Positions 1-5,694 of a stretch of DNA of 22,450 nt are shown in pieces. The stretch is from a virus. Location: positions 1 through 22,450 of IMG/VR virus record IMGVR_UViG_3300036985_000056; one strand, 5' to 3'. The notes beneath the pieces were generated by a model, which saw only the letters and a list, made by a program, of their open reading frames with translations, had not been told where the DNA came from and searched no databases. Position numbers and translations under genes: made by a program. Every line of letters begins with the position of its first letter. Position 1 is the first letter of the stretch.

Positions 1-435
1 GACATTCTGATTTGGGGCGACCCGGCCGGGATGAAACGGGACGAGATCTATGAGGTGACGGCGTTCGATCACCTGAGATCTCTCGGCCTGAAGGCGCAGC
101 CGACGGAAAGCAATGCGTTTCAGGTCCGGCGGGAAGCTGGGGCGGGGCCGATGACGCGCTTGGTGGGTGGTAAACCGGGTTTACTGGTCCACAAGCGGTG
201 CATGAAGGTGCGCAAATCTCTGAGCGGTGGCTATTTCTTCAAGCGGATCAGCATGGGCGCTGGGCAGGACAGGTTTAAGGATGCCCCGGTGAAGAATGAA
301 CACTCGCACGTTGGGGATGCGTTTGGCTATATGTGCTTAGGCGGCGGCGAACAGCGCAAATTGCGCGGCCGGGCGGTGGGCGGGCAGGCGGCGGCGGGCG
401 TTTACAACGCAAAAACCGATTTCAGTGTGTTCTGA
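1..435 (+). CDS. terL: Terminase large subunit, C-terminal nuclease part (5' end outside window)
   Basis: The open frame runs in from the left edge and ends at TGA 433-435, giving 145 C-terminal residues. It reads as the RNase H-like nuclease domain of a phage large terminase. It begins DILIWGDPAGMKRDE, where the Asp of GDPAG is the usual first metal-binding residue. A segment SNAFQVRREA follows, then a GGYFFKR strand, and a late HVGDAFGYM motif carrying the last catalytic Asp. The ATPase domain must lie upstream. The enzyme cuts concatemeric DNA and drives it into the prohead through the portal encoded at 1180. The first ATG in the window, at 31, is internal, not the start. The family call is by motif reading and is firm; the packaging type cannot be told from this part. 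Confidence 0.9.
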   Translation, partial: DILIWGDPAGMKRDEIYEVTAFDHLRSLGLKAQPTESNAFQVRREAGAGPMTRLVGGKPGLLVHKRCMKVRKSLSGGYFFKRISMGAGQDRFKDAPVKNEHSHVGDAFGYMCLGGGEQRKLRGRAVGGQAAAGVYNAKTDFSVF

Positions 436-926
436 TGATCGAGCTTCCCGTCTTTCGCACCACATCCGGCCAGTCGATTGTGAAGTTTCAGCCGCAGCAC
501 CTTAATCGGCTGGATCTGAAGGAGCCTGAGCTGTCCGAGCTGCGCTTGGATCCGTCAACCCTCGATCGAGTTGCGCAAGCGGCCGAGCCTGATGCGTCTT
601 GGACGGGGATGTTTCACGGGAAACCCGTTGTTTGCTTTGGAATCAGGACGATTTTCCCCGGCGTGGGCGAGGCGTGGCTGCTTCCCGGGGCGGATATTGA
701 TCGTCATGCGATATCGGTGTGCCGTGGAAGCCGTCGAATCTACAAGCATTTCATCGATGAGGGGGTGTTTCGCAGGATCCATGTTGTTGTTGATCCTGCA
801 AACGATACCGCTTTCAGGTTTGCCAAGTGGAATGGTTTTGATGTAGAAGGGATCATGCGCAAGTTTGGCGTTGACGGATCAGATCATCTACTTATGGCAA
901 GGATATCGGAACATGGGAAGTCGTAG
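435..926 (+). CDS. GNAT-fold protein resembling T7 gp13 family
   Basis: This gene encodes 163 residues. It starts at ATG 435, which overlaps the terminase stop as TGATG, so translation is probably coupled. An upstream in-frame ATG at 333 would lie inside terminase coding sequence and adds a low-complexity Arg/Gly stretch, so I rejected it. Residues from about 75 to the end show the acetyltransferase pattern: a beta strand with GEAWLLPG, a helix with SRRIYKHF, then VDPANDTAFRFAKWNGFDVEG, which is the typical GNAT segment where a neighbour-like Asn and a Phe/Gly turn precede the last strand. T7 gp13 (internal virion protein A, 138 residues) belongs to a family with this fold. It may be a virion or morphogenesis protein with or without acetyltransferase activity. 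In T7 the gene sits between gp12 and gp14; here it is next to terminase. Confidence 0.65.
   Translation: MIELPVFRTTSGQSIVKFQPQHLNRLDLKEPELSELRLDPSTLDRVAQAAEPDASWTGMFHGKPVVCFGIRTIFPGVGEAWLLPGADIDRHAISVCRGSRRIYKHFIDEGVFRRIHVVVDPANDTAFRFAKWNGFDVEGIMRKFGVDGSDHLLMARISEHGKS
899..903 (+). promoter_or_regulatory. Ribosome binding site deciding the start at 913
   Basis: AAGGA lies nine bases before ATG 913, inside the end of the GNAT-like gene. It favours ATG 913 over the longer in-frame start at 865, which would overlap the upstream gene by more than 60 bases. Confidence 0.6.
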
Positions 927-1155
927 AAGCTCCACAGCAACCCCTGCTGCTGTCACTACCGCAAATGCTGAAGTAACGGCGGTTCAACAAAAGCAAGAAG
1001 AGAAGGCCGTTGCTCAAGAGAAGCAGGCATTGACCGAAGCCTCGGCCCGTTTGCGCCTAATGCAGACTGGCGGGTTGCGTTTGCTGTTCTCTCCGCTGCG
1101 GATGCAGACATCTGAAGGAACGCAGATGAACAAAAGCCTCGGAAGCGGCATCTAA
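913..1155 (+). CDS. Small pre-portal protein, unknown (T7 gp7.3-like position)
   Basis: This gene encodes 80 residues, overlaps the GNAT-like gene by 14 bases and starts behind AAGGA. The middle (about residues 18-50) is Ala/Gln/Glu/Lys-rich and predicted helical. The C-terminal third contains TGGLRLLFSP and ends NKSLGSGI. Small proteins just upstream of the portal are usual in T7-like phages; T7 gp7.3 (99 residues, ending GGGINI) is a tail-assembly and adsorption protein at this place. The shared features are only position, size, a charged helical body and a Gly-rich tail, so the link is a guess. The frame lies in a continuous coding run and has a good ribosome site, which makes it likely to be a real gene. 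Confidence 0.6.
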   Translation: MGSRRSSTATPAAVTTANAEVTAVQQKQEEKAVAQEKQALTEASARLRLMQTGGLRLLFSPLRMQTSEGTQMNKSLGSGI

Positions 1156-1179
1156 TCCCCACAATCAGGAGCCGAATCT

Positions 1180-2736
1180 ATGGCAAAGCTTAACGTCAAA
1201 CAGATCATGGAGCGGGAGGCAAAAGCCCAAACCCGCAAAGATGAATGGCGCTCAATCTACGAGGATTGCTACGAGTTTGCGCTTCCGCAGCGCAATCTCT
1301 ACAGCGGTTTCTACGAAGGTGGCGTTGCCGGGCAAAACAAAATGCTGCGGGTCTTTGACTCGACGGCAATCCATGCGACGCAACGCTTTGCCAACCGGAT
1401 CCAAGCTGGATTGTTCCCGCCCTACAAGAAATGGTGCAGGCTCGAGGCCGGAAGCTCAATTCCCCCGGACAAGAAAGAGCAGGCAACCCAAGTTTTGGAC
1501 GCATACACCGAGCGGATGTTTGAAACTTTGCGCCAAACCAACTTTGATTTGGCGATCGGTGAGTTTCTGCTCGATCTCTGCGTCGGAACGGCCGTGATGA
1601 TGATCATGCCCGGCGACGAAGTGACGCCAATCCGCTTTACGCCTGTGCCGCAATACCTCGTTGCCTTCGAGGAAGGCCCGTTTGGGACAGTGGACAATGT
1701 TTATCGCAAGCTCCGCATGAAGGGCGAGGCGATTAAGCAGGAATACCCGGACGCAAACATCCCAGCGCACATTCAGCAAGAGATCGACAACTCGCCGGAC
1801 AAGGACATCGATCTCATCGACGCTGTGATCTTTGACAAGGACATGGGCGTGTTCAACTACCATGTGATCTGGCCGGGCAAGAACCATGAGCTAGTCCAGC
1901 GCACAATGAAGTCAAACCCGTTTGTCGTTGCGCGTTACATGAAGGTTGCGGGCGAGGTTTACGGACGCGGCCCCTTGGTTACAGCCATTGCGGACATCAA
2001 GACGCTCAACAAGACGCTCGAGCTGGTGCTGAAAAACGCCAGCATTGCGGTTGCCGGGGTTTATACTGCGGCAGATGACGGCATTCTTAACCCAAATAAC
2101 GTGCAAATCAAACCGGGCTCGGTGATTGCTGTTGCTCGCAATGGTGGACCGCAGGGCCCAAGTCTTATGCCGCTGCCGCGCTCGAGCGATTTCAACCTGT
2201 CCCAGATCATCATCAACGATCTGCGCATGAACATCAAAAAGATCTTGATGGATGACACGTTGCCGCCGGACAACATGAGCGCAAGGTCAGCGACCGAGAT
2301 CTCGGAGCGCACCCGTGAGCTTGCCACCAACCTTGGTTCTGCTTTCGGCCGACTGATCAATGAAACGATGATCCCTGTTGTGACGCGGATCCTTTTTGTC
2401 ATGGATCAGATGGCGCTGATCGATATGCCGCTGCGCGTCAACGGGCTCGAGGTCAAGGTCACCCCGGTGTCGCCGTTGTCTCAGGCGCAAAAGCTGCAAG
2501 AGGTCCAAGACGCAATGCAATACACGCAAATTGCTATGGGCATGGGCCCGACTGGCGCGGCGACTGTATCCGTCGTGCGCCTTCTGCAATTTGTGGCCGA
2601 GCGCATGGGCATCGACAGCCGGGTCATCGCAACGCAGGAAGAACAGATGGCGTTCTTTAAGCAAATGCAGCAGCAGCAAATGGCTGAACAGCAGGCCGCA
2701 ATGGCACAGCAAGCACCACAGGAGGCAATGCAATGA
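1180..2736 (+). CDS. Portal (head-tail connector) protein, gp8-like
   Basis: This gene encodes 518 residues, against 536 in T7 gp8. It starts at ATG 1180 with AGGAG at 1167-1171, eight bases upstream. The N-terminus (RKDEWRSIYEDCYEFALPQ, then STAIHATQRFANRIQAGLFPP) is the standard opening of podophage head-to-tail connecting proteins. It continues through the wing and clip regions and ends in a Met/Gln-rich tail from about residue 485. Twelve copies are expected to form the ring at one capsid vertex, through which terminase packs DNA and to which tail tubular protein A binds. The stop overlaps the next gene as ATGA. The call rests on the clear N-terminal pattern, length and gene order. Confidence 0.93.
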   Translation: MAKLNVKQIMEREAKAQTRKDEWRSIYEDCYEFALPQRNLYSGFYEGGVAGQNKMLRVFDSTAIHATQRFANRIQAGLFPPYKKWCRLEAGSSIPPDKKEQATQVLDAYTERMFETLRQTNFDLAIGEFLLDLCVGTAVMMIMPGDEVTPIRFTPVPQYLVAFEEGPFGTVDNVYRKLRMKGEAIKQEYPDANIPAHIQQEIDNSPDKDIDLIDAVIFDKDMGVFNYHVIWPGKNHELVQRTMKSNPFVVARYMKVAGEVYGRGPLVTAIADIKTLNKTLELVLKNASIAVAGVYTAADDGILNPNNVQIKPGSVIAVARNGGPQGPSLMPLPRSSDFNLSQIIINDLRMNIKKILMDDTLPPDNMSARSATEISERTRELATNLGSAFGRLINETMIPVVTRILFVMDQMALIDMPLRVNGLEVKVTPVSPLSQAQKLQEVQDAMQYTQIAMGMGPTGAATVSVVRLLQFVAERMGIDSRVIATQEEQMAFFKQMQQQQMAEQQAAMAQQAPQEAMQ

Positions 2737-2984
2737 GCGATGGGTGGGAATCGCTATCTCCGGCTTTAAACGCTCGAGCTGCGCCGGATGATCTGGATTT
2801 CATTTACGGGAAACTGTTCAAGTCGCCCGAAGGCCAGAAGGTTCTGGCGCATATGCGATCGATAACGATCGAGCAGCCCGTTTTCGTCCCGGGCGAAGAT
2901 CCCAGCTATGGCTATTGCCGGGCTGGGATGTGCGAATTGGTTCGCATGATCGAGCGGCGAGTGGAGAAGAGCAACAATGTCTGA
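2733..2984 (+). CDS. Bbp19-like phage protein
   Basis: This gene encodes 83 residues. Its ATG 2733 overlaps the portal stop (ATGA), with AGGAGG a few bases upstream inside the portal gene. The pattern YGKLFKSPEGQKVLAHMR, then QPVFVPGEDPSYGYCRAG and a final MIERRVE helix, is that of the small family named after Bordetella phage Bbp19: a short helix, a conserved proline turn, and an Arg-rich last helix. Genes of this type regularly lie between portal and scaffold in podophages of this kind. The function is unknown; a role in head assembly is inferred from position only. Overlapping starts on both sides suggest coupled translation with the portal and the scaffold. Confidence 0.75.
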   Translation: MSDGWESLSPALNARAAPDDLDFIYGKLFKSPEGQKVLAHMRSITIEQPVFVPGEDPSYGYCRAGMCELVRMIERRVEKSNNV

Positions 2985-3726
2985 AGCGCAAATGGATGAA
3001 GGCCCGCTGGTAAAGCTGAGCGGCCAACCTGAAGCCACGGCGCAAGGGGATCAGTCGATCCCTCTGCATGATGAACCGAAACCCGCCACAGCTCCGGCGG
3101 AAAATCTATCCCGGCCGGACGGCTTCCCGGCAAAGTTCTGGACCGACAAAGGCCCGGATGTCGATAAGCTGGCTAAAAGCTATTCCGAGCTGGAAAAGCA
3201 GTTCAAGTCTGGCAAGCACAAAGCCCCGGATGAGGACTATGATCTGACGGCCTTGGTGGACAAGGGCGTTGCGGAAGATGATCCGATGCTGTCCACGTTT
3301 AAGGGCTGGGCCAAAGAGGCTGGCATCAGCCAAGCGGCGTTTGAGGATATCGTCGGCAAGATTACCGATATCACCGGGAAGCAAGTCGAGTCGTTTGAGA
3401 TCGATCGCAAGGCCGAAATGGCAAAGCTTGGCGAGCGCGGCCGCGAAAAGATTGAGATGGTCGAGCGCCACATTATGAAGCTCGGGTTGTCGAACGAAGA
3501 GCGCGACGCAATAGCGTCTGGCTTGGACAATGCCTCCTCGATCAACGCAATGGTGAAGATGATCCAGTCTTTCACAAACGAAAACCTACCCGTCGCCCCG
3601 GCGGTAAACACGCCAGCGATGACCCGGGCCGACCTCGAGGCCGCGATGATGGATCCGCGCTATGGCAAAGATCGGGTCTACACTGACGGCGTTACATCGA
3701 AGTGGATGAAGTCGCAAAACGTCTAA
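2977..3726 (+). CDS. Capsid assembly scaffolding protein, gp9-like
   Basis: This gene encodes 249 residues and overlaps the Bbp19-like gene by eight bases; a GGAG lies upstream of ATG 2977. Residues 1-45 are acidic and disordered-looking. Residues 47-90 hold the common scaffold motif DGFPAKFWTDKG followed by KSYSELEKQFKSGKHKAPDE. The middle is helical and charged. The C-terminus has MMDPRYGKDRVYTDGV, which matches the conserved end of this class, the part thought to contact the coat protein. Scaffold guides major capsid protein into proheads and leaves before DNA packaging. Its place directly before the capsid gene supports the call. Confidence 0.85.
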   Translation: MSEAQMDEGPLVKLSGQPEATAQGDQSIPLHDEPKPATAPAENLSRPDGFPAKFWTDKGPDVDKLAKSYSELEKQFKSGKHKAPDEDYDLTALVDKGVAEDDPMLSTFKGWAKEAGISQAAFEDIVGKITDITGKQVESFEIDRKAEMAKLGERGREKIEMVERHIMKLGLSNEERDAIASGLDNASSINAMVKMIQSFTNENLPVAPAVNTPAMTRADLEAAMMDPRYGKDRVYTDGVTSKWMKSQNV

Positions 3727-3729
3727 CTG

Positions 3730-3758
3730 TTTACAGAGCTATCGCTTGCGTGTATCTT
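3730..3758 (+). promoter_or_regulatory. Candidate sigma70-type promoter before the capsid gene
   Basis: TTTACA (3730-3735) and TATCTT (3753-3758) are separated by exactly 17 bases. They match the bacterial -35 and -10 consensus at 5/6 and 4/6 positions. The site lies just after the scaffold stop in the only long gene-free stretch, ahead of the most highly expressed product expected here. A transcript from it would start near 3765. The -10 overlaps the left arm of the stem at 3743-3834. There is no further support such as a repeated copy in the window. Confidence 0.4.
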
Positions 3759-3834
3759 GGCCGAGATGGATAACCCTTGTGGCCCTTCTATGCAGTAAGT
3801 CCTGCTGGCCCGGCGCGGCCAAAACACGCAAGCG
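3743..3834 (+). other. Long imperfect stem-loop in the scaffold-capsid gap
   Basis: Eleven bases at 3743-3753 (CGCTTGCGTGT) are perfectly complementary to 3824-3834. After a small internal loop (three bases against one), TTGGCCG at 3757-3763 pairs with CGGCCAA at 3816-3822. This makes about 18 base pairs. Inside, GGCC 3781-3784 can pair with GGCC 3807-3810, and GCAG 3792-3795 with CTGC 3802-3805 around a six-base loop. The folded unit is 92 bases and ends 61 bases before the capsid start. No T run follows, so it is not a simple intrinsic terminator. T7 has RNase III-cut hairpins between genes, so a processing or mRNA-stability element is possible. The rest of the gap (3835-3882) shows nothing I can name; AGGAG at 3883-3887 serves the capsid gene. 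Confidence 0.6.
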
Positions 3835-3895
3835 AACCGCCCGATTTCGGATAACGGATCGCGTCTAGTTTGAAACTCATATAGGAGATTCTGCT

Positions 3896-4729
3896 ATGGC
3901 GCAGAACGTCACAACGGCGTTTGTTGACCTCTTCGAATCCGAGGTTAAGCAAGCGTATCAAGCTGAGTCGGTGTTGCGCGGCACGACCCGCACCCGCACT
4001 GGTGTTCAAGGCAACACTGTCAAGTTCCCAAAGATCGGTAAAGGCGTTGCAACTTTGCGCGTTGCCCAAACCGATGTAACCCCGCTGAACGTCACTTACG
4101 CTACAGTGTCGGCCAGCATGACCGACTATATCGCTGCTGAATACTCGGACATCTTCCACCAGTCGCACATCAACTTTGATGAGCGCCGGGAGCTGGTCCA
4201 AGTGGTTTCGAAGTCGATTGCTCGTCGTTGCGATCAGATCATCATCGATGCTCTGGCTGCTGCTTCTGGCGCTTCGACTGTTGCAACCAGCATCGGCGGC
4301 GCTTCTTCCAACATGAACATCGAAAAGATCCGCGCTGCGGCCAAAAACATGAACACCAAAAATGTTCCTGCTGAAAACCGCTATATGCTGGTCCATGCTT
4401 CGCAGCTCGATGCCATGCTTGGTGCGACCGCAATCACTTCCTCGGACTTCGCCGTCGTTAAGGCGCTGGTTCGCGGTGAAGTGAACCAGTTCATGGGCTT
4501 CAACTTCATCACGATCGGTGATCGCGACGAGGGTGGCCTGCCTAAGCCGTCCACCCGGACTTGCTTTGCTTGGCACATGGACGCCGTTGGCTACGCTGAA
4601 TCGATGGCGCAAAAGACCGAAGTGAACTATATCCCCGAGAAGACCAGCTACTTGGTTTCCTCGATGTTCTCGGCGGGCGCGATTTCCATCGATGACGAAG
4701 GCGTTGTCGCAATTTCCTGCACCGAATAA
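3896..4729 (+). CDS. Major capsid protein
   Basis: This gene encodes 277 residues, shorter than T7 gp10A (about 345), with AGGAG at 3883-3887, eight bases before the ATG. The sequence reads as an HK97-fold coat protein of the podophage type. It has an N-terminal FVDLFESEVKQAYQAESVLRG, then VKFPKIGKG and an extended E-loop-like strand, the spine-helix segment FDERRELVQVVSKSIARRCDQ, and a P-domain and A-domain part with RYMLVHASQLDAML. The C-terminus is FSAGAISIDDEGVV, typical of this class. It forms the icosahedral shell around the scaffold. It has its own leader (see the promoter and stem-loop upstream) and is followed 16 bases later by a small gene and then a terminator, so this two-gene unit can be expressed at higher level than its neighbours. 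Confidence 0.92.
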   Translation: MAQNVTTAFVDLFESEVKQAYQAESVLRGTTRTRTGVQGNTVKFPKIGKGVATLRVAQTDVTPLNVTYATVSASMTDYIAAEYSDIFHQSHINFDERRELVQVVSKSIARRCDQIIIDALAAASGASTVATSIGGASSNMNIEKIRAAAKNMNTKNVPAENRYMLVHASQLDAMLGATAITSSDFAVVKALVRGEVNQFMGFNFITIGDRDEGGLPKPSTRTCFAWHMDAVGYAESMAQKTEVNYIPEKTSYLVSSMFSAGAISIDDEGVVAISCTE

Positions 4730-4745
4730 GGAAGGGGCATCGTAA

Positions 4746-5024
4746 ATGGCTTACTCTTCGACTGGCTTCACTACTGTTTCGGCGTCCAAGCGCGGCACGG
4801 CCCCAAGCATCTATGCCTATAAAACGGCTGATGCTTTGTCGGTTGTCCGTTTTGCGGGATATTTCAACGCTCTTGCCAATACTTTGGTCGTGGGCGACTT
4901 GATCTATGCCGTGACTTCGACCGGGACCACGGCTGTTTGCTCTCTGGTTCAGGTGTTGAGCAACGCTTCTGGCGTTGTTGACTGCGCCGATGGCACAGTC
5001 TTGGCTAACACCGACACCGACTAA
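4746..5024 (+). CDS. Small post-capsid protein, possible head decoration or fibre-like protein
   Basis: This gene encodes 92 residues, with GGAAGGGG at 4730-4737 before ATG 4746. It is mostly beta-strand-like and low in charge. It opens MAYSSTGFTTVSASKRGTAP, followed by IYAYKTADAL, GYFNALANTLVVGDLIYAV and a C-terminal GVVDCADGTVLANTDTD. I recognise this as a protein type that commonly follows the capsid gene in podophages outside the T7 core group, with a conserved YFN...L..GDLIY core; it has no established function that I know. Co-transcription with the capsid gene and closure by the terminator at 5032 suggest a virion protein needed in many copies, for example a capsid decoration protein. 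That role is inference. Confidence 0.7.
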   Translation: MAYSSTGFTTVSASKRGTAPSIYAYKTADALSVVRFAGYFNALANTLVVGDLIYAVTSTGTTAVCSLVQVLSNASGVVDCADGTVLANTDTD

Positions 5025-5031
5025 AACAAGG

Positions 5032-5056
5032 TGGGGCGGCTTCGGTCGCCCCATTT
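5032..5056 (+). terminator. Rho-independent terminator with UUCG loop after the capsid genes
   Basis: TGGGGCGGC (5032-5040) pairs with GTCGCCCCA (5045-5053) as nine pairs, including one G-T wobble, closed by a C(TTCG)G tetraloop. TTT and then CCT follow, a weak T run, so read-through into the tail genes is likely. It begins eight bases after the stop of the small post-capsid gene. Confidence 0.8.
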
Positions 5057-5075
5057 CCTCCTGCTGGGGTAGAAA

Positions 5076-5693
5076 ATGGCAACTGGCGATACCGACGTTT
5101 CTGTTTGTGCTGATGCGCTGGTTATGCTTGGAGCCAGCGTTATTTCATCTTTAAGCGAGGCAACACCCGGGGCAACTGCTTGCTCCCGCCTTTATCCCGA
5201 CATTCGCGACAGCTTGATCAGCTCCTATCCTTGGTCTTGGTCTGTTCAGAAGGTGCAGCTTGCACAACTGATTACCGCCCCAACCAACGAATGGCGCTAC
5301 GCCTATCAGCTCCCAAGCAATATGCTCTCGGGGGCTCTTTCTGTGTTTGACAGCGGGGCTTCGACGGCCCAGCCAATCAACTATGGTTGGGAGATCTATG
5401 GGTCCAAGCTGTTTACCAACATGGCTATTGTCTACATTGACTATCAGGCGACAGTGAGCGAAGCGGCAATGCCGCCGTATTTTGTGCGCTTGTTGAAAAC
5501 TGCGGTGGCCGGAGAGATTGCAATGGTGATTACCGATCAGGCATCCAAATCGGAATACTATCGATCGGTTGCTTTTGGATCTATTGGCGAAAACAATCGT
5601 GGGGGCTTGTTTCGCGAGGCCGTCAACATCGACAGCCGGGGCCAGCTAAGCAAATCAATCGAGGACTTTTCGCTGATCTCTGTGAGGTATTGA
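5076..5693 (+). CDS. Tail tubular protein A, gp11-like
   Basis: This gene encodes 205 residues (T7 gp11 has 196). It starts at ATG 5076, twenty bases after the terminator; the ribosome site is weak (GGGG several bases upstream). The family pattern is clear: CADALVMLGASVISSL, then a LYPDIRDSLISSYPWSWSVQ helix (the conserved YP..RD.ll..yPW.FA-type motif), EWRYAYQLPSNML, an aromatic beta region, PPYFVRLLKTAVAGEIAMV and a C-terminal NRGGLFREA segment. Twelve copies form the gatekeeper ring between portal and nozzle and provide the fibre attachment site. The gene lies beside tail tubular protein B, one base apart. Confidence 0.92.
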   Translation: MATGDTDVSVCADALVMLGASVISSLSEATPGATACSRLYPDIRDSLISSYPWSWSVQKVQLAQLITAPTNEWRYAYQLPSNMLSGALSVFDSGASTAQPINYGWEIYGSKLFTNMAIVYIDYQATVSEAAMPPYFVRLLKTAVAGEIAMVITDQASKSEYYRSVAFGSIGENNRGGLFREAVNIDSRGQLSKSIEDFSLISVRY

Positions 5694-5694
5694 A

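Noticed and set aside
333-434. Longer N-terminus for the GNAT-like gene from ATG 333
   Set aside because: It would lie wholly inside terminase coding sequence and encode an Arg/Gly-rich stretch; the TGATG start at 435 fits the other junctions.
3743-3834. tRNA gene in the structured gap
   Set aside because: The size would allow it, but the terminal stem is longer than seven pairs and there is no GTTCGA-type T loop or plausible cloverleaf.
3866-3888. Resemblance to a T7-class phage promoter (ACTCA then TATAGGAGA)
   Set aside because: The match needs a gap, overlaps the capsid ribosome site AGGAG, and no second copy appears in the other gaps of the window.
3788-4612. Long antisense open frame opposite the capsid gene (274 codons)
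   Set aside because: The sense strand encodes a clear capsid protein; the antisense product is Arg/His/Ser-rich with no recognisable motif, as expected for a shadow frame.
4690-4760. Programmed frameshift at the capsid end, as in T7 gene 10
   Set aside because: I see no slippery run before the stop, and the next frame opens with its own ATG and ribosome site.
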